This document shows, piece by piece, positions 1 through 9,414 of a stretch of DNA of 21,947 bases. Position numbers and translations under genes: made by a program. The notes under the pieces are model-generated. The model searched no databases. It worked only from the letters and a program-made list of their open reading frames with translations, and was not told where the DNA came from. Positions within the stretch are counted from its first letter, which is position 1. Every line of letters starts with the position of its first letter. The DNA lies in the NCBI GenBank assembly GCA_013054445.1, contig JAAMPI010000969.1, positions 1 through 21,947 of the forward strand, written 5' to 3'. The DNA comes from Cudoniella acicularis. Its lineage: Eukaryota > Ascomycota > Leotiomycetes > Helotiales > Helotiaceae.

Positions 1-435
1 ACCAAATATCAGACGAGCAACCCAACTCGGTGGCTCCTCCCCACACTTGGTAGCGACATCTAAAGAGTTCACTGCCCCCAGACCCATACTTGGCATTCTT
101 CATACTAATTAGTCAATTATAACCGCACAACGTTTTGGTTTCTAAGAAATTGTTTCTATAGAGATGCGGACGTGTTTTTTTCTCAGAGCCGCAAAACTAT
201 CGGGCTCGGGTCACTTTTGGTAGAGTAGAGGTAAGAGGTACAAATATCTCATAAGTTTCCTGCCATAAGTCCCTTTCTCTCCAACAGCTCTTTCAAGCTT
301 CTTCACTTCAACCTTCTTCTTTCCGCGCATTTCCAAACACTTCGCAGCTCTGTGAGCACTATTCATTCAATCTTTGCTGAGCATAACATTTTGACATAAC
401 CCCTTCAAATCCAACTCTCACCACCTTCCCTCACC
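1..435 (+). promoter_or_regulatory. Upstream/promoter region of the pectate lyase gene
   Basis: No coding potential is seen here. The last 150 bp or so before the ATG at 436 are rich in C and T (about 270-435), as is common just upstream of and around transcription starts in filamentous fungi. A TATA-like ACAAATATC sits near 241-248. One CCCCAC (GTGGGG on the other strand, CreA-type) is at 39-44; a single copy is weak evidence. Confidence 0.4.
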
Positions 436-1568
436 ATGAAATACTCCACCATCAACATCGCCATCCTGGCCCTCGCCCTCGGCGTCACAGCCGCCCCCTC
501 TCACCCCCAAAACGGCCTCCGAGCCCGCGACTGCGACGAAGACATCTCTTCCTCTACCTCCTCCCTCGACCTCAAGCCGCAGCCGCCAAAATCGCCGCCG
601 CATCCTCAACAACCAAAGCCGCAAAGACCAGCGCCACGAAATTATCCGCATCAACCTCTTCCGCAAAGGCGGGCTCTGGAAGCGACTCCGCGGCCGCGAC
701 TGCGACATCCAAGGCATCCAAGAGTACGGCAACAGGTAAGGCAAGCGGAAACTCAACAGCAACATCCGCTGCGGCTTCTGGCACCTCTTTATCGGGCTCT
801 TCCGGCTCCTCGGATGGTTCTCTCCCTGCTTCTTCTGGAACCTCCGTTCTCTCTACTGCTCAAACCATTGCTGCCGTGGCTCGTTCGACGGTGGAATGGT
901 AGCCTTCGACCGCGGCGTGTCGTGCACAGGACAATCCGAAGGCGGCGACTCGGGCGCCGTATTCCAGATTGAAAACGGCGGCTCTCTCTCTCACGTCATC
1001 ATCGGACCTAATCAAATCGAAGGTGTCCACTGCCAGGGAGCATGCACACTCGCCAACGTCTGGTGGAGCGCTGTCTGCGAAGACGCCTTCTCGATCAAGA
1101 ACCAGGATGCCGGAGAGGCCACCAAGATAATCAGCGGTAGCGCCTTTGGGGCTATGGACAAGGTCGTGCAGCACAACGGTACTGGCACAGTCTCGATTTC
1201 GGATTTCACGGTCGATACTTTCCGCAAGCTGTACAGATCTTGTAGGAACTGCAAGACGATGTACGAGAGACATTTTATCATTGATGGCCTTACCGCTACT
1301 GATGGAAAGGAGATTGCTGGTATGTTTTCTTTTCTTTTTGCATTTTCCTGGTTTTTCTTCGAGGGTCAAGTAAAGTCTAATGCGAAAAATAGGTATCAAT
1401 TCCAGCTATGGTGACTCGGCAACAATCACCAACTCCCAGGTCTCGGGCGTCACAGATGTATGCATCACTTACACTGGTACTGATGACAACTCTGAAGAGC
1501 CTGTCGAGAATGGAAGTGGCAACGATGGCACTTACTGCATTTATGGCAGTGATGTGGTCGTTTCCTAG
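436..1568 (+). pseudogene. Pectate lyase, PL3 family, with two apparent frameshifts
   Basis: PL3 enzymes are secreted and cleave de-esterified homogalacturonan by beta-elimination. The ATG at 436 opens a clear signal peptide (MKYSTINIAILALALGVTAA). The reading then moves near 540-576 into a second frame coding a Ser/Ala/Thr/Lys-rich linker, and near 873-878 into a third frame that holds the catalytic domain. That domain begins around [18 protein letters not shown] and continues through [26 protein letters not shown] and YRSCRNC, all typical of PL3. Each step equals one missing base. An intron lies at 1320-1392 (GTATGT donor, CTAAT branch, AG acceptor, 73 bp) and joins GKEIAG to [10 protein letters not shown]. 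The stop is TAG at 1566-1568. The catalytic domain looks intact, so the gaps may be assembly errors and not true decay; neither break offers a usable intron. The family call is firm, the state of the gene is not. Confidence 0.8.
1320..1392 (+). other. Intron in the pectate lyase gene
   Basis: GTATGT donor, GTCTAATGCG branch-like site about 15 bases before the acceptor, and AG at 1391-1392. Removing it keeps the frame and restores the conserved PL3 C-terminal part. Confidence 0.85.
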
Positions 1569-2155
1569 TGCCATTTCTTGCGGCTGAAAGTAGAGGGTGA
1601 GGACAACAGTGTGGCTTTTAAAATTCTTACTATCATTGATCACAATTTTTGGCGGAGAAGGGTTTAGGGTGGATTTTCAAGTGTATATATACAATTCAAA
1701 ATGTTTCAACATTCCAACAAATTACTCAATTCAAGTTTGGTGGTAAAAGGTTCGAGTATTAAGGGCCTTGAAGTTAAGATCTGGTTATTATGGATTGCCT
1801 ATTAATTGGAAAGTAACGGGTTTATTTTGATATTTTTTTCCCGTTTCACCTCTTTGCGATTATGGGTTTTCACCGCAAACTTACAAAGTTTCGCTTACAG
1901 AACTCAGGGGCTCAGGGGCTACCCACTACCCCACCATACCCCTCACCTCAATACATCCCCGAGCTTGGGTCAAAACAAGTCCATAGTATCATCGAATTTT
2001 ATTTCATTCTCTCCCAGCATTATTTTCAGCTACCTATTTCCCACAAGCGCATATATACCATCTCATCCCATTCCGTCCTCCATCAATCCCACCCCATCAC
2101 CACCTCCAACACTTGCCCTACGTCCCTTCCTCTACCATTCCCCTCCCTCCTCCAA
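1569..2155. other. Intergenic region between convergent genes
   Basis: It lies between the stops of the pectate lyase gene (+) and the small secreted protein gene (-), so it should hold both 3' UTRs. The section 1900-2155 is pyrimidine-rich on the + strand. Long open frames that cross it are low-complexity and partly antisense to the PAN-like gene. I see no further gene. Confidence 0.5.
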
Positions 2156-2446
2156 CTATACAACACAATCCCTATCCCAAAACGTAAACGTGCTCGCCGC
2201 CACCACATTCACATTCCCATCCACCGTAACATTATACAGCAAACAGGCGGGCGCCCCCCCAACCGCAAAACTCAGACATTTCGACACGGTTGCAGCCGTG
2301 CAGGCGGCCTTGCACGCCGCAGGTGTCGTGAGCGTGTTGTTGACGAGAAAGGCCGGGTGTTTACCGGTGTCGTAGCCTTTGATGCTGCAGTTTTGTGCCA
2401 GGGCCGTGGTTGATGTGAGCAGGAGGAGAGGGGAGAAGAAGCGCAT
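2156..2446 (-). CDS. Small secreted cysteine-rich protein, PAN/apple-like
   Basis: The product is 96 residues. A strong signal peptide (MRFFSPLLLLTSTTALA) is followed by a mature part of about 79 residues with six cysteines spaced C-X24-C-X3-C-X7-C-X10-C-X25-C. The pattern CKAAC, KCLSFAVGG, CLLY and a terminal DRDC resembles the PAN/apple-like fold found in many small secreted fungal proteins, where it is thought to bind carbohydrate or protein partners. The open frame runs upstream to 2638, but only the ATG at 2446 sits directly before a signal peptide. N-glycosylation sequons NCS, NNT and NVT are visible. It converges with the pectate lyase gene. No partner or exact role can be read from the sequence; a small secreted effector is possible but unproven. 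Confidence 0.72.
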   Translation of the reverse strand: MRFFSPLLLLTSTTALAQNCSIKGYDTGKHPAFLVNNTLTTPAACKAACTAATVSKCLSFAVGGAPACLLYNVTVDGNVNVVAASTFTFWDRDCVV

Positions 2447-3062
2447 TTTATTCTCTTTTCTTTTCCGAATAACAAGTTTGGGTTTTTGGGAAAAGTGGTT
2501 GGTAGGTTGGTTGGTGGGTTGAGAAAAAGAAACGAATATGGGAAGGAATTGCTTGCCTGCTTGCTTCTGGTTCTGGAATTGGGAGTATAGGAAAGGAAGT
2601 AGGAGCGAAGGCGGGCGGGTGGCTTTAAGTATTCTCACAAACAGGTGACGACGGACGGGACCTAGGATAGCTGTCTGTCACTTACTTAATCCGTAGAGAG
2701 AGACGAGGGCGATTTTACCTATAGGCAAGGTGTCGATCCCCCACCCAACCAGTGGGAATCACTCCCCGGAATTACCATCAAGAGACATGACGTAGATTTA
2801 TTGCAAATTTATACAAACAGTTATGCCGCACTCTACGTGACACAGCCGTGCGTTTATTCCACGGAGCGTCCTCCCCATCATCAACCTATATGTCCCAAAA
2901 GGTTTACCCCCAAAAGGCTGATTGATGATCTCTGGCTTGAACACGAATTGAGCCACAAAGGGGCCTGAGATCAGCAAAGTAGTTTTTGGGAGGGGATTGT
3001 CGTGAAAGCTCGTTTGTGTAGGAAATGGTGTGCGGATTTGTACGGGGCCGACGGTCGCCTTT
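2447..3062. other. Non-coding region upstream of the PAN-like gene
   Basis: It should contain the promoter of the minus-strand gene starting at 2446. I see no convincing open frame, RNA gene or repeat here. Confidence 0.4.
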
Positions 3063-3160
3063 TTTAGGCTGTGGCGGCTTGTTGGAGTGCCGCGCGCAGA
3101 TCGCAGGCCAGTTTAGGCTGTGACAGCTTGTTGGAGTGCCGCGCGCAGATCGCAGACCAG
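3063..3160. repeat. Tandem duplication, 2 x 49 bp
   Basis: Units 3063-3111 and 3112-3160 are the same length and differ at only three positions, each G in the first copy and A in the second. Both contain the GC-rich core TGCCGCGCGCAGATCGCAG. The changed Gs follow G, so they are not in the CpA/TpG context expected of RIP. The pair lies just outside the AT-rich inverted-repeat element. Confidence 0.9.
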
Positions 3161-3275
3161 TACTGGGGAATTTACATTTGTTGGAAATACATTTTGTTGT
3201 ATGTTAAGGGGTTCTTTCCTCAAGGTAAGGTACGGCGTCGTCCTCGTGATTTAAGCTCAGGCCCGTATCTACTGC

Positions 3276-3983
3276 AAGTCCGTGCCCCCCTATTTGGGAC
3301 ACCTTTTACACCAAAAACAACGATTTTTAGATATTTATAACTTTACGAAAGTTTAATATAACTATTTCAAATTTAAAATATAGGATATTTATATATAGTT
3401 CGCTTAATATAAAAATTTTTATACCTAATTTATATATAAACTGAAATGTTTAATAACTTTTTAAATAAAAATAATAAAATTATAAACTAAACTTTTATTT
3501 ATTACTTATATAAATAATTTCTTAAAAATAAACTTTTTTTTAATAAAATAATTTTAAAAATAGCTTTTTATTTAAAGTCACTAAAATTTTATATAGGGAT
3601 TGTTTTTACTCTTAAATAAAACTCTATTTATAAATTATTTTATTNAAAAAAAGTTTATTTTTAAGAAATTACCTATATATAAAATCAATAAAAATATAGC
3701 TTTTAATTTTAAATATTTTAATAAGGATTTTATTAATAAATTTAATTTATATATAAATTAGATATAAAAAATATTTTTAACTTTAAGAGTTAATTTAAAG
3801 ATATTAGCGTCCTTTAAAAATTTTTATATTTTTTATATTAAGTGACCTATATATAGATGTCTTATATTTTAAGNTNTAAATAATTATATTAAGCTTTTAT
3901 AAAGTTATAAATGCCTTAAAATCGCTGTTTTTAGTGTTTTCTAGTATAAAAGGGTGGCCTATTAGGGGGGGGGGCACGGACTT
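3276..3983. mobile_element. AT-rich palindromic inverted-repeat element (MITE/foldback-like, 708 bp)
   Basis: The ends are exact inverted repeats for at least 15 bp (AAGTCCGTGCCCCCC at 3276-3290 and its reverse complement ending at 3983). Similarity continues inward: motifs such as ATTTATAACTTTA, CTTAATATAAAAA and CTAATTTATATATAAA recur in inverted order on the other side. Near the centre, 3515-3563 and 3624-3671 form a near-perfect 48-49 bp inverted pair around a 60-bp loop. Almost the whole element can therefore fold on itself, apart from about 70 extra bases in the right arm. Outside the G/C-rich tips it is nearly all A and T. No transposase frame is present. If the tip starts at AGTCCG, the flanks are CA (left) and TA (right), close to the TA target duplication of Tc1/mariner-type elements but not intact. 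Ambiguous bases lie at 3645, 3874 and 3876. Confidence 0.75.
3515..3671. repeat. Central hairpin of the palindromic element
   Basis: Arms 3515-3563 and 3624-3671 are reverse complements except for a few bases, with a loop at 3564-3623. The N at 3645 pairs opposite the T8 run at 3534-3541 and is most simply an A. Confidence 0.85.
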
Positions 3984-4075
3984 ATTAACTTATCAGGCAA
4001 GTATAAAGCGTCTAATAAACGGTATGTTAAGCGTTCAATTCACGGTTCGTCTACTAAATCTCTAACTCAGCTTCG

Positions 4076-6889
4076 CGGCCCTTTTACAAGCCCTTCATTA
4101 CCAGAACGGCCGTCCTTCTGGCGCTTTTTCTTGTCACCTTTACATTGATCGCCATCACAGAAATTAGATACCGTCAGATTCCGAACCATCCATTAGTTGA
4201 TGGGTTTGGAGATACGGGTACGAATATTTTCCCGAGGTCTCTGAGGGGGCGGCCCTACAGCCACGACAAAATAGTATGTTAAAAGCCATTTTGATTTTAC
4301 CTTGCGATTCCGCTTCGATGCTCGATATAAATATTTGAAATCAAACTGAGGAGTACTGACGCTATATAGGCGACACAAATTTAACATCTTCAGTGCCCTC
4401 TTCAATTACTAGTCATCAATCTTCAACTATAAGTACTCTTACTCGGAAACCATTTGGCCACACGTCAAACAATACCGGTCTCAACCTTGGTAACGGAATT
4501 ACCACTCCCCCGGATCCAACATTGCCTTCCACAACAGCTGATACGACTTCCACCCTAGCCTCATTTCCGTTGTCAATAACGACAGTTTCAAGCGGCTCCA
4601 GCAACGGCTTGATCACTCCAACTTTGTTTGTTCCAGCTTCGTCTCCTAGTTTTCCCACACCAAGCCTCTAGAACGTAATCTCTGTACCCGAAACCCTTCC
4701 AAGCCCCAACACCGCCATTACCTCGCTAATTCAAACGACTTCTTTATCACCAGCTGTTAAGCCTAGTAATACTAGTGGCAATAGTCAAGCATCATCACAA
4801 TCTACCCCTGTCTCTTCCGGTTTTCCAAGTCGAACTCCGGATCTCACTCTCGTTCTCGTTGGTGGACAAATATCGACCCAGTCTTATCCGGGTATCACTA
4901 TAGACACAACCGGGTTTCCCCTGCCAATTCTAATAATAACTGCTGGTCAAACATTGGTAGTAACACCAATCTTGACAGGTATTGACACCGAAACTTTGAC
5001 CAAAGCACCTGTTTTAATAGTTGTAAGTGGTAATACGCTTGCCACTCTCCTGTATACTTCACAGACTCAAGGGTGCGTCCCAATCACTCACCCAACCTAG
5101 TCGTCTTTACAGCTTCACATACCGAACATTATGCTAATTCAACTGAAATATTCTACAGAAATCAAGTTACCGCTATCGCCAATTCAGCATATCCTACCTC
5201 TACCCTTGTCAATTAAACCGGAACCTATCTGGCCTGGCCTAACAGAGGCATCACTCTTTATCCTCAGATCACATTTGGGCAATACATATATGTTTCATTC
5301 CTCCATCTTATCCTGGCTATCATATACACAATCCCATGGCGCATTCTGGACAGCACGATTCGAGAAATGGAACCGTTCTACCACCTTCATCGACACAGTG
5401 GTGCTCTTGGACGAGACTCTCTCTGCCTCGACTACGCTTCTAGTTTCTTTGTAACCATACCATTCAAATCGCTTTATCGAGGTCATTTCATTCCACTGTG
5501 GAGTTCATTCATCTCACTCTCCATACTTGGACTCGCTCCTTTTTCATCCGATGCTTTCTTTGTTAGTCTCGGAACAGGATGTTATACTAACACGCAAGTG
5601 GGATGTCTTGCAACGTGGGGTGTCTACACTCTCCTCGCTAGAATGATCCAAGCCATTCTTTCGTTTGTGGCTGTTCTATTGGTGCTCATCATTATCTTCA
5701 ACCTACGACGATCATCTGGCGTTTTTTTTGGAGCCATTGAGTATAGTTGGATTAGGGGTATTGTTGTACAAATCGCCATGGCTGAAATCATTATCGGCAC
5801 TTGAAACCACAATCGGAAATTAAGACTTGAAAAACGCCTTGCAGTGGAGGAGATTCGTGCTATCGGGGTTTACGGCGGCGTATGGGACAAGTGCTTACGG
5901 TATTCTATGAATGATGGATCTGAAGAAGGCTCAACATTATTTGGGAAAAGACAGCGATATGGCCCTCTCTCGACATAGGAGACTGAAATGAATTAACAGA
6001 CACCAGAGAAGGAGACCCGCAGTCTTCATGGGATTCCCAGGACATCTACGTTCTGGGAAGCCATGAAGGGAAAAGCCTTACTGGTGCCGGCATTTCTGGC
6101 TTTTGGTGGCCTCCTAGCCTTGATTTCATACTACCACTGGAGCGGCGCAAACGCGGCAGGCCAATCCAACTTCATTCGAAATATTTATGGATTCTTGAGG
6201 GATCGGAGTGAGATTTATGATGTCCATAGTGGGTATAATTGTAAAACTTTTCTGGTCCAGGATTGATACTGGTACATATTCATCCCCCTTAATCCTTCCG
6301 ATTGCTTGGCATTTAAGATCTTACTGACAGACGACTCCCAGATATTCACAGAAAGACACCGTATGCTCGTCTCCTAAAAGGTTCTTCTGCGCCCCAGGAT
6401 TTGATCCTTCTTCCTACGTGGCAATCTCCTCTTTCGGCTGTTATACGATTACTTCGCAGACACCATTATCTCACTGCGATCGTGAGCGCTATCTCATTGC
6501 CAACAGAATTCCTTCCCTTGCTTCTCACAAATATACCATTTAGCTTCGGAACTATAAAGCTAGCTTATACGATCTGTAACCACGCAGTTATGGCTATACT
6601 TACATTGATGATTATAACGACGGTGGTCCTAATATTCAGGAAACCAAGTGGGGTTGGCGGTTTACTACGGAAACCGGATAATTTGGCCAGTGTTGCTGTT
6701 TATCTTGCTGGGGAAGGAGACAAGTGTATTTTTGATAGTTTTGCAGGGCTGAGTGTGGTGAGAAAGGAGGAAAGAGATAGTATTGTCAAGGATATAGGAG
6801 TTGTCTACTCGCCGGGATTCGTGGATGACGCTATGGAAGAGGTTAGGATTAATGACGATCTAAGGGTGAGGAGTTTGTGGCCCAAGTAA
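4076..6889 (+). pseudogene. Decayed gene for a large multi-pass membrane protein, DUF3433-like
   Basis: Pieces of one protein appear in order but in different frames. 4076-4273 gives RPFYKP and a membrane segment (TAVLLALFLVTFTLIAITEI). An intron-like gap (GTATGT at 4274, TACTGAC branch, AG at 4368-4369) leaves the wrong phase. 4372-5454 is a Ser/Thr-rich extracellular stretch with stops at 4669-4671 and 5098-5100. 5367-5804 has membrane helices and the motif RMIQAILSFVAVLLVLIIIF, a stop at 5802-5804, then KLRLEKRLAVEEIRAIG. 6063-6266 has another membrane helix. 6401-6889 has paired helices followed by a tail (FRKPSGVGGLLRKPDNLASV, FDSFAGLSV). This order, TM segment, Ser/Thr-rich region, helices, cytosolic tail, is what I know of fungal DUF3433 proteins, whose function is unknown. 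The 5' end lies only 93 bp from the palindromic element. Several stops and shifts make function unlikely. The family name is from memory; a database comparison would settle it. Confidence 0.6.
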
Positions 6890-7203
6890 GTTTGGAATGT
6901 CTATTTTACATAGGCAGTTGTCTTAATTTTGTACTGATTATCTGAAAAGTGCCATCACACAAACCGGAGGCATCATGTGAGGACTTTATATATACGAGCT
7001 TTTTCTGGTGTGACGTCAATATAACAAAATGAAGATTTTCGTACTAAGTTGGATGTAAGCCGTTGAAACCGAGCATAGGATAAAATACTATCTGGTATAG
7101 ATTTATGAGTTGAACATTTTGATCTCTTGGTGCCTATGGAAAAGAGTTGAGCCCGCTGCCAAAAATATACCTTACATTTTCCGCACACTTCTTGCTCCTT
7201 ACT
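6890..7203. other. Intergenic region between a pseudogene and a convergent gene
   Basis: Nothing recognisable is seen. It should include the 3' UTR of the minus-strand secreted protein gene. Confidence 0.4.
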
Positions 7204-7825
7204 TTAACCAGTGGCTGCAGGTGCAATACGCTTCAGCACAACAGGGGTACTGTCATCCTGAGTCGTTCCATCCTCATTCCACATCAAACTCCAAACACCA
7301 TCAGTATCTGTCGTCTTGGCCCAAAACTGTGCCTCCAATACGTCTCCCTCAGTAGTGACGACCTGTCCACCAAACAACGAGAAACCGGTAGTGGTAGAAT
7401 TCGTGACAGTGGTGTTGGAGGTAATAAAACCCGCGGCATTAAATCCGTCCTCAATGATATAAAATGTTCCAGCTGTGGTGCTGTTTAAGGTTGCGACATT
7501 CCAGGACTGATCGCTGGAGCTAGGGATGTCCCAGGTGATGGAGGAGAGGGTCGTTGGGGCGGTGGTGTTCGAAGTGATGTATGCTAGTCCTAGAGAGATG
7601 CGTGAGCAACTTTTACAGTAACGAGATGATGTAGAGCGGAGATTTTGAAAAATTGATGCAAGAATGCTTACCATCACTGTTGCCGAAGTAAACAGGCAGG
7701 CCAGAAATGTTGGTGCCATAGGCATAGAGAGTTACATCGGTCAAATCGGCACGTTTAGAATGAGGGATGGCAAAGCAGGAATTAGCCAGGAAAGGAAGGG
7801 CAACGATGAGAGCGTTGAACTTCAT
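7204..7825 (-). CDS. Secreted protein of unknown function, two exons
   Basis: Exon 1 is 7825-7672 and exon 2 is 7589-7204; together they give 179 residues. The intron (7671-7590, 82 bp) has a GTAAGC donor and a CTCTAG acceptor, and splicing joins FGNSDG to LAYITSNT in frame. The start at 7825 gives a signal peptide (MKFNALIVALPFLANSCFA) followed by IPHSKR, a likely Kex2 site. The mature protein is rich in Thr, Ser and Asn with several N-glycosylation sequons, has no TM segment, and contains DVTLYAYGTNISGLPVYFGN and QFWAKTTDTDGVWSLMWNED. It reads like a beta-rich extracellular or cell-wall protein. I do not recognise a named family. It is divergent from the laccase gene, with 1.6 kb between the two start codons. 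Confidence 0.8.
7590..7671 (-). other. Intron in the secreted-protein gene
   Basis: GTAAGC at the 5' side (7671-7666, minus strand) and AG at 7591-7590. Removal keeps the frame across Gly (GAT G|GA CTA). Confidence 0.85.
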
Positions 7826-9360
7826 TTCAAATGATGGTGATAAATATAGAAAAGAAACAGAAGATATTGATAAAAGAGAACTGCTTCAGCAAGTGGAAGA
7901 GAGCAAATGAGGTCAGGTACCGGTTGAAAGAGAAGTGAGATGGAATAGGGAGCAATGTGAGTTGCGTAGAGAAACAAGCTATCTATATTAAAATGCCCTT
8001 AGAAATGGTTTTTTCAGAGTTATGCTGCGTACGCATAGATCTACTGTAGTTTCACTATTTTCAAAGCCTGATTTGGGAAGGGGCTATTACGGGCCAGGAC
8101 CTACGGGGGGAAGAGGGCTTCAAACTGGGTCTGCATACGTTGCTGCCACGCACGTACCACGTAAATAGTGACAGATCCTGGTCTTGGAATAGAAAATTAG
8201 AAAGACATGTGCAAAAGCTTGTCGTTCGTAAGACTTTTTTGTGTGGCTGGGTAAAGCATAAATTTGGAGTTCCTATTGGGCGAGTGTTTGGTACTCCCCT
8301 GAAATGAAGGACACTCAGGGGAGGGTCCCACGTGCCCGGAACTGCATTGCCGCGTAGATGACGAAACACATCAAACACCCCTGGAGCTGCGAAGATCAGA
8401 TTAGATCTTGATCGGTCCGAACAGGACTCTTCGCCCGACAGCCAAGCTTCGAGGGTAGTAAAGTCTCTCTCCAGGGTAGCAGAACTACACTTGAAAATGT
8501 CGTGGTCCATGAATTGCCCGCTTGCGGGGTTAGGTGGATAGAGGAGTCGTCGTGGCAGTATCCAGCACTAGTCCTGTTTAGGACGTGTCCGAGCTTCTTG
8601 CCCCTTTTCAAGATCTCGCTTGACAGGGGGAACAGCGAACGCAAGCCTTGCCCTACTCAGCCTCAACCTAAATTCAAGTATTCTCCTTTCCTCACTCCTA
8701 AAACTCCTTGCGAGCTGCTCGGCACGCCTCTTCCGGCCTTGACGCGTCTGAACCCTGGTGACAACCGCCACGCTGTGCTGTGCAGCCTGTGCTCACTGCT
8801 CGGACGAAATGTTTCGTTAGCAGTTATGGGTATACGTCGGCTCAGATGTTTCAACATTTCAACGACTCAATGCGGTGATGCCATTTCAGGTTTTCCCCCT
8901 AGGCTGATGATGGAATTTCACTGGGGAACTCATGCAGAATTTCCTCAATTGGGTATCTCCGCTAGCAGCTACGCGACGGCTCGCGGGGTTAACCTCCAAT
9001 AATGAATGAGGATCCGGGCCGTTGCAGTTTGGGTTCTGAGCCTTTCCAGATCAGCAATTGTCGTTCATACCTGATAGGACAAGCTCTAGTGAGTCGAGTC
9101 GTAAGGAGATTTCAAAGATTCGAAAGCCTTGGCGATCTCTATTTTGGTACGCGAATTCGATCGGGAACAGCGACTAAGCCTTTTGACATCGCTTTCGAGA
9201 ATAGCTCAGAGGCCTTGTGGTATTGAGACCTCCAATCCAAGCACATATATTAAGTCTAGGTCTATCTGTCGTAAAATAATCTCTTCACTATCATCATCAT
9301 CTCTTGCTATCATCCCGTTCCTCCATCTTCTACTTGGAGTGGCCAGTCAGCTACTTATCA
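7826..9360. promoter_or_regulatory. Divergent intergenic region between the secreted-protein and laccase genes
   Basis: About 1.5 kb with no convincing gene. A frame open from 8502 to 9002 (+) has no signal, domain or biased composition and overlaps open frames in other phases, so I treat it as chance. At 8294-8302 and 8315-8323 a 9-bp perfect inverted repeat (CTCCCCTGA and TCAGGGGAG, 12-base loop) sits in the middle and could be a paired binding site. A TATA-like CATATATTAAG lies at about 9243-9253, 160 bp before the laccase ATG. Confidence 0.4.
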
Positions 9361-9414
9361 ATTCCCTTTCTTTCTTTCTTCCTTCATTTACAACTACGCC
9401 TCATCTCTGCCAAA
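9361..9414 (+). promoter_or_regulatory. Pyrimidine-rich leader of the laccase gene
   Basis: A run of CTTTCTTTCTTTCTTCC-type sequence precedes the ATG, ending in CTGCCAAA just before the start at 9415. CT-rich tracts of this kind are common near transcription starts of well-expressed fungal genes. Confidence 0.4.

Noticed and set aside
436..972. Single continuous frame from the pectate lyase ATG (178 codons)
   Set aside because: After the signal peptide and about 25 more residues it becomes basic Pro/Arg-rich sequence, while another frame holds a typical Ser/Ala linker and the PL3 start.
860..1399. Long antisense frame over the pectate lyase
   Set aside because: A shadow of the coding strand; no family features.
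1806..2413. Two long overlapping + strand frames
   Set aside because: Low-complexity Pro/Ser/Thr sequence over a CT-rich tract, no signal or domain, and partly antisense to the better-supported PAN-like gene.
3063..3160. RIP as the cause of the G-to-A differences between tandem units
   Set aside because: The changed Gs are preceded by G, not T, so the context is wrong for RIP.
3071..3340. 89-codon frame across the tandem repeat and element end
   Set aside because: It is open only because of the duplicated units and runs into the transposon-like tip; no family match.
8502..9002. 166-codon frame upstream of the laccase
   Set aside because: No signal, domain or codon bias evident, and competing frames on the other strand are equally open.
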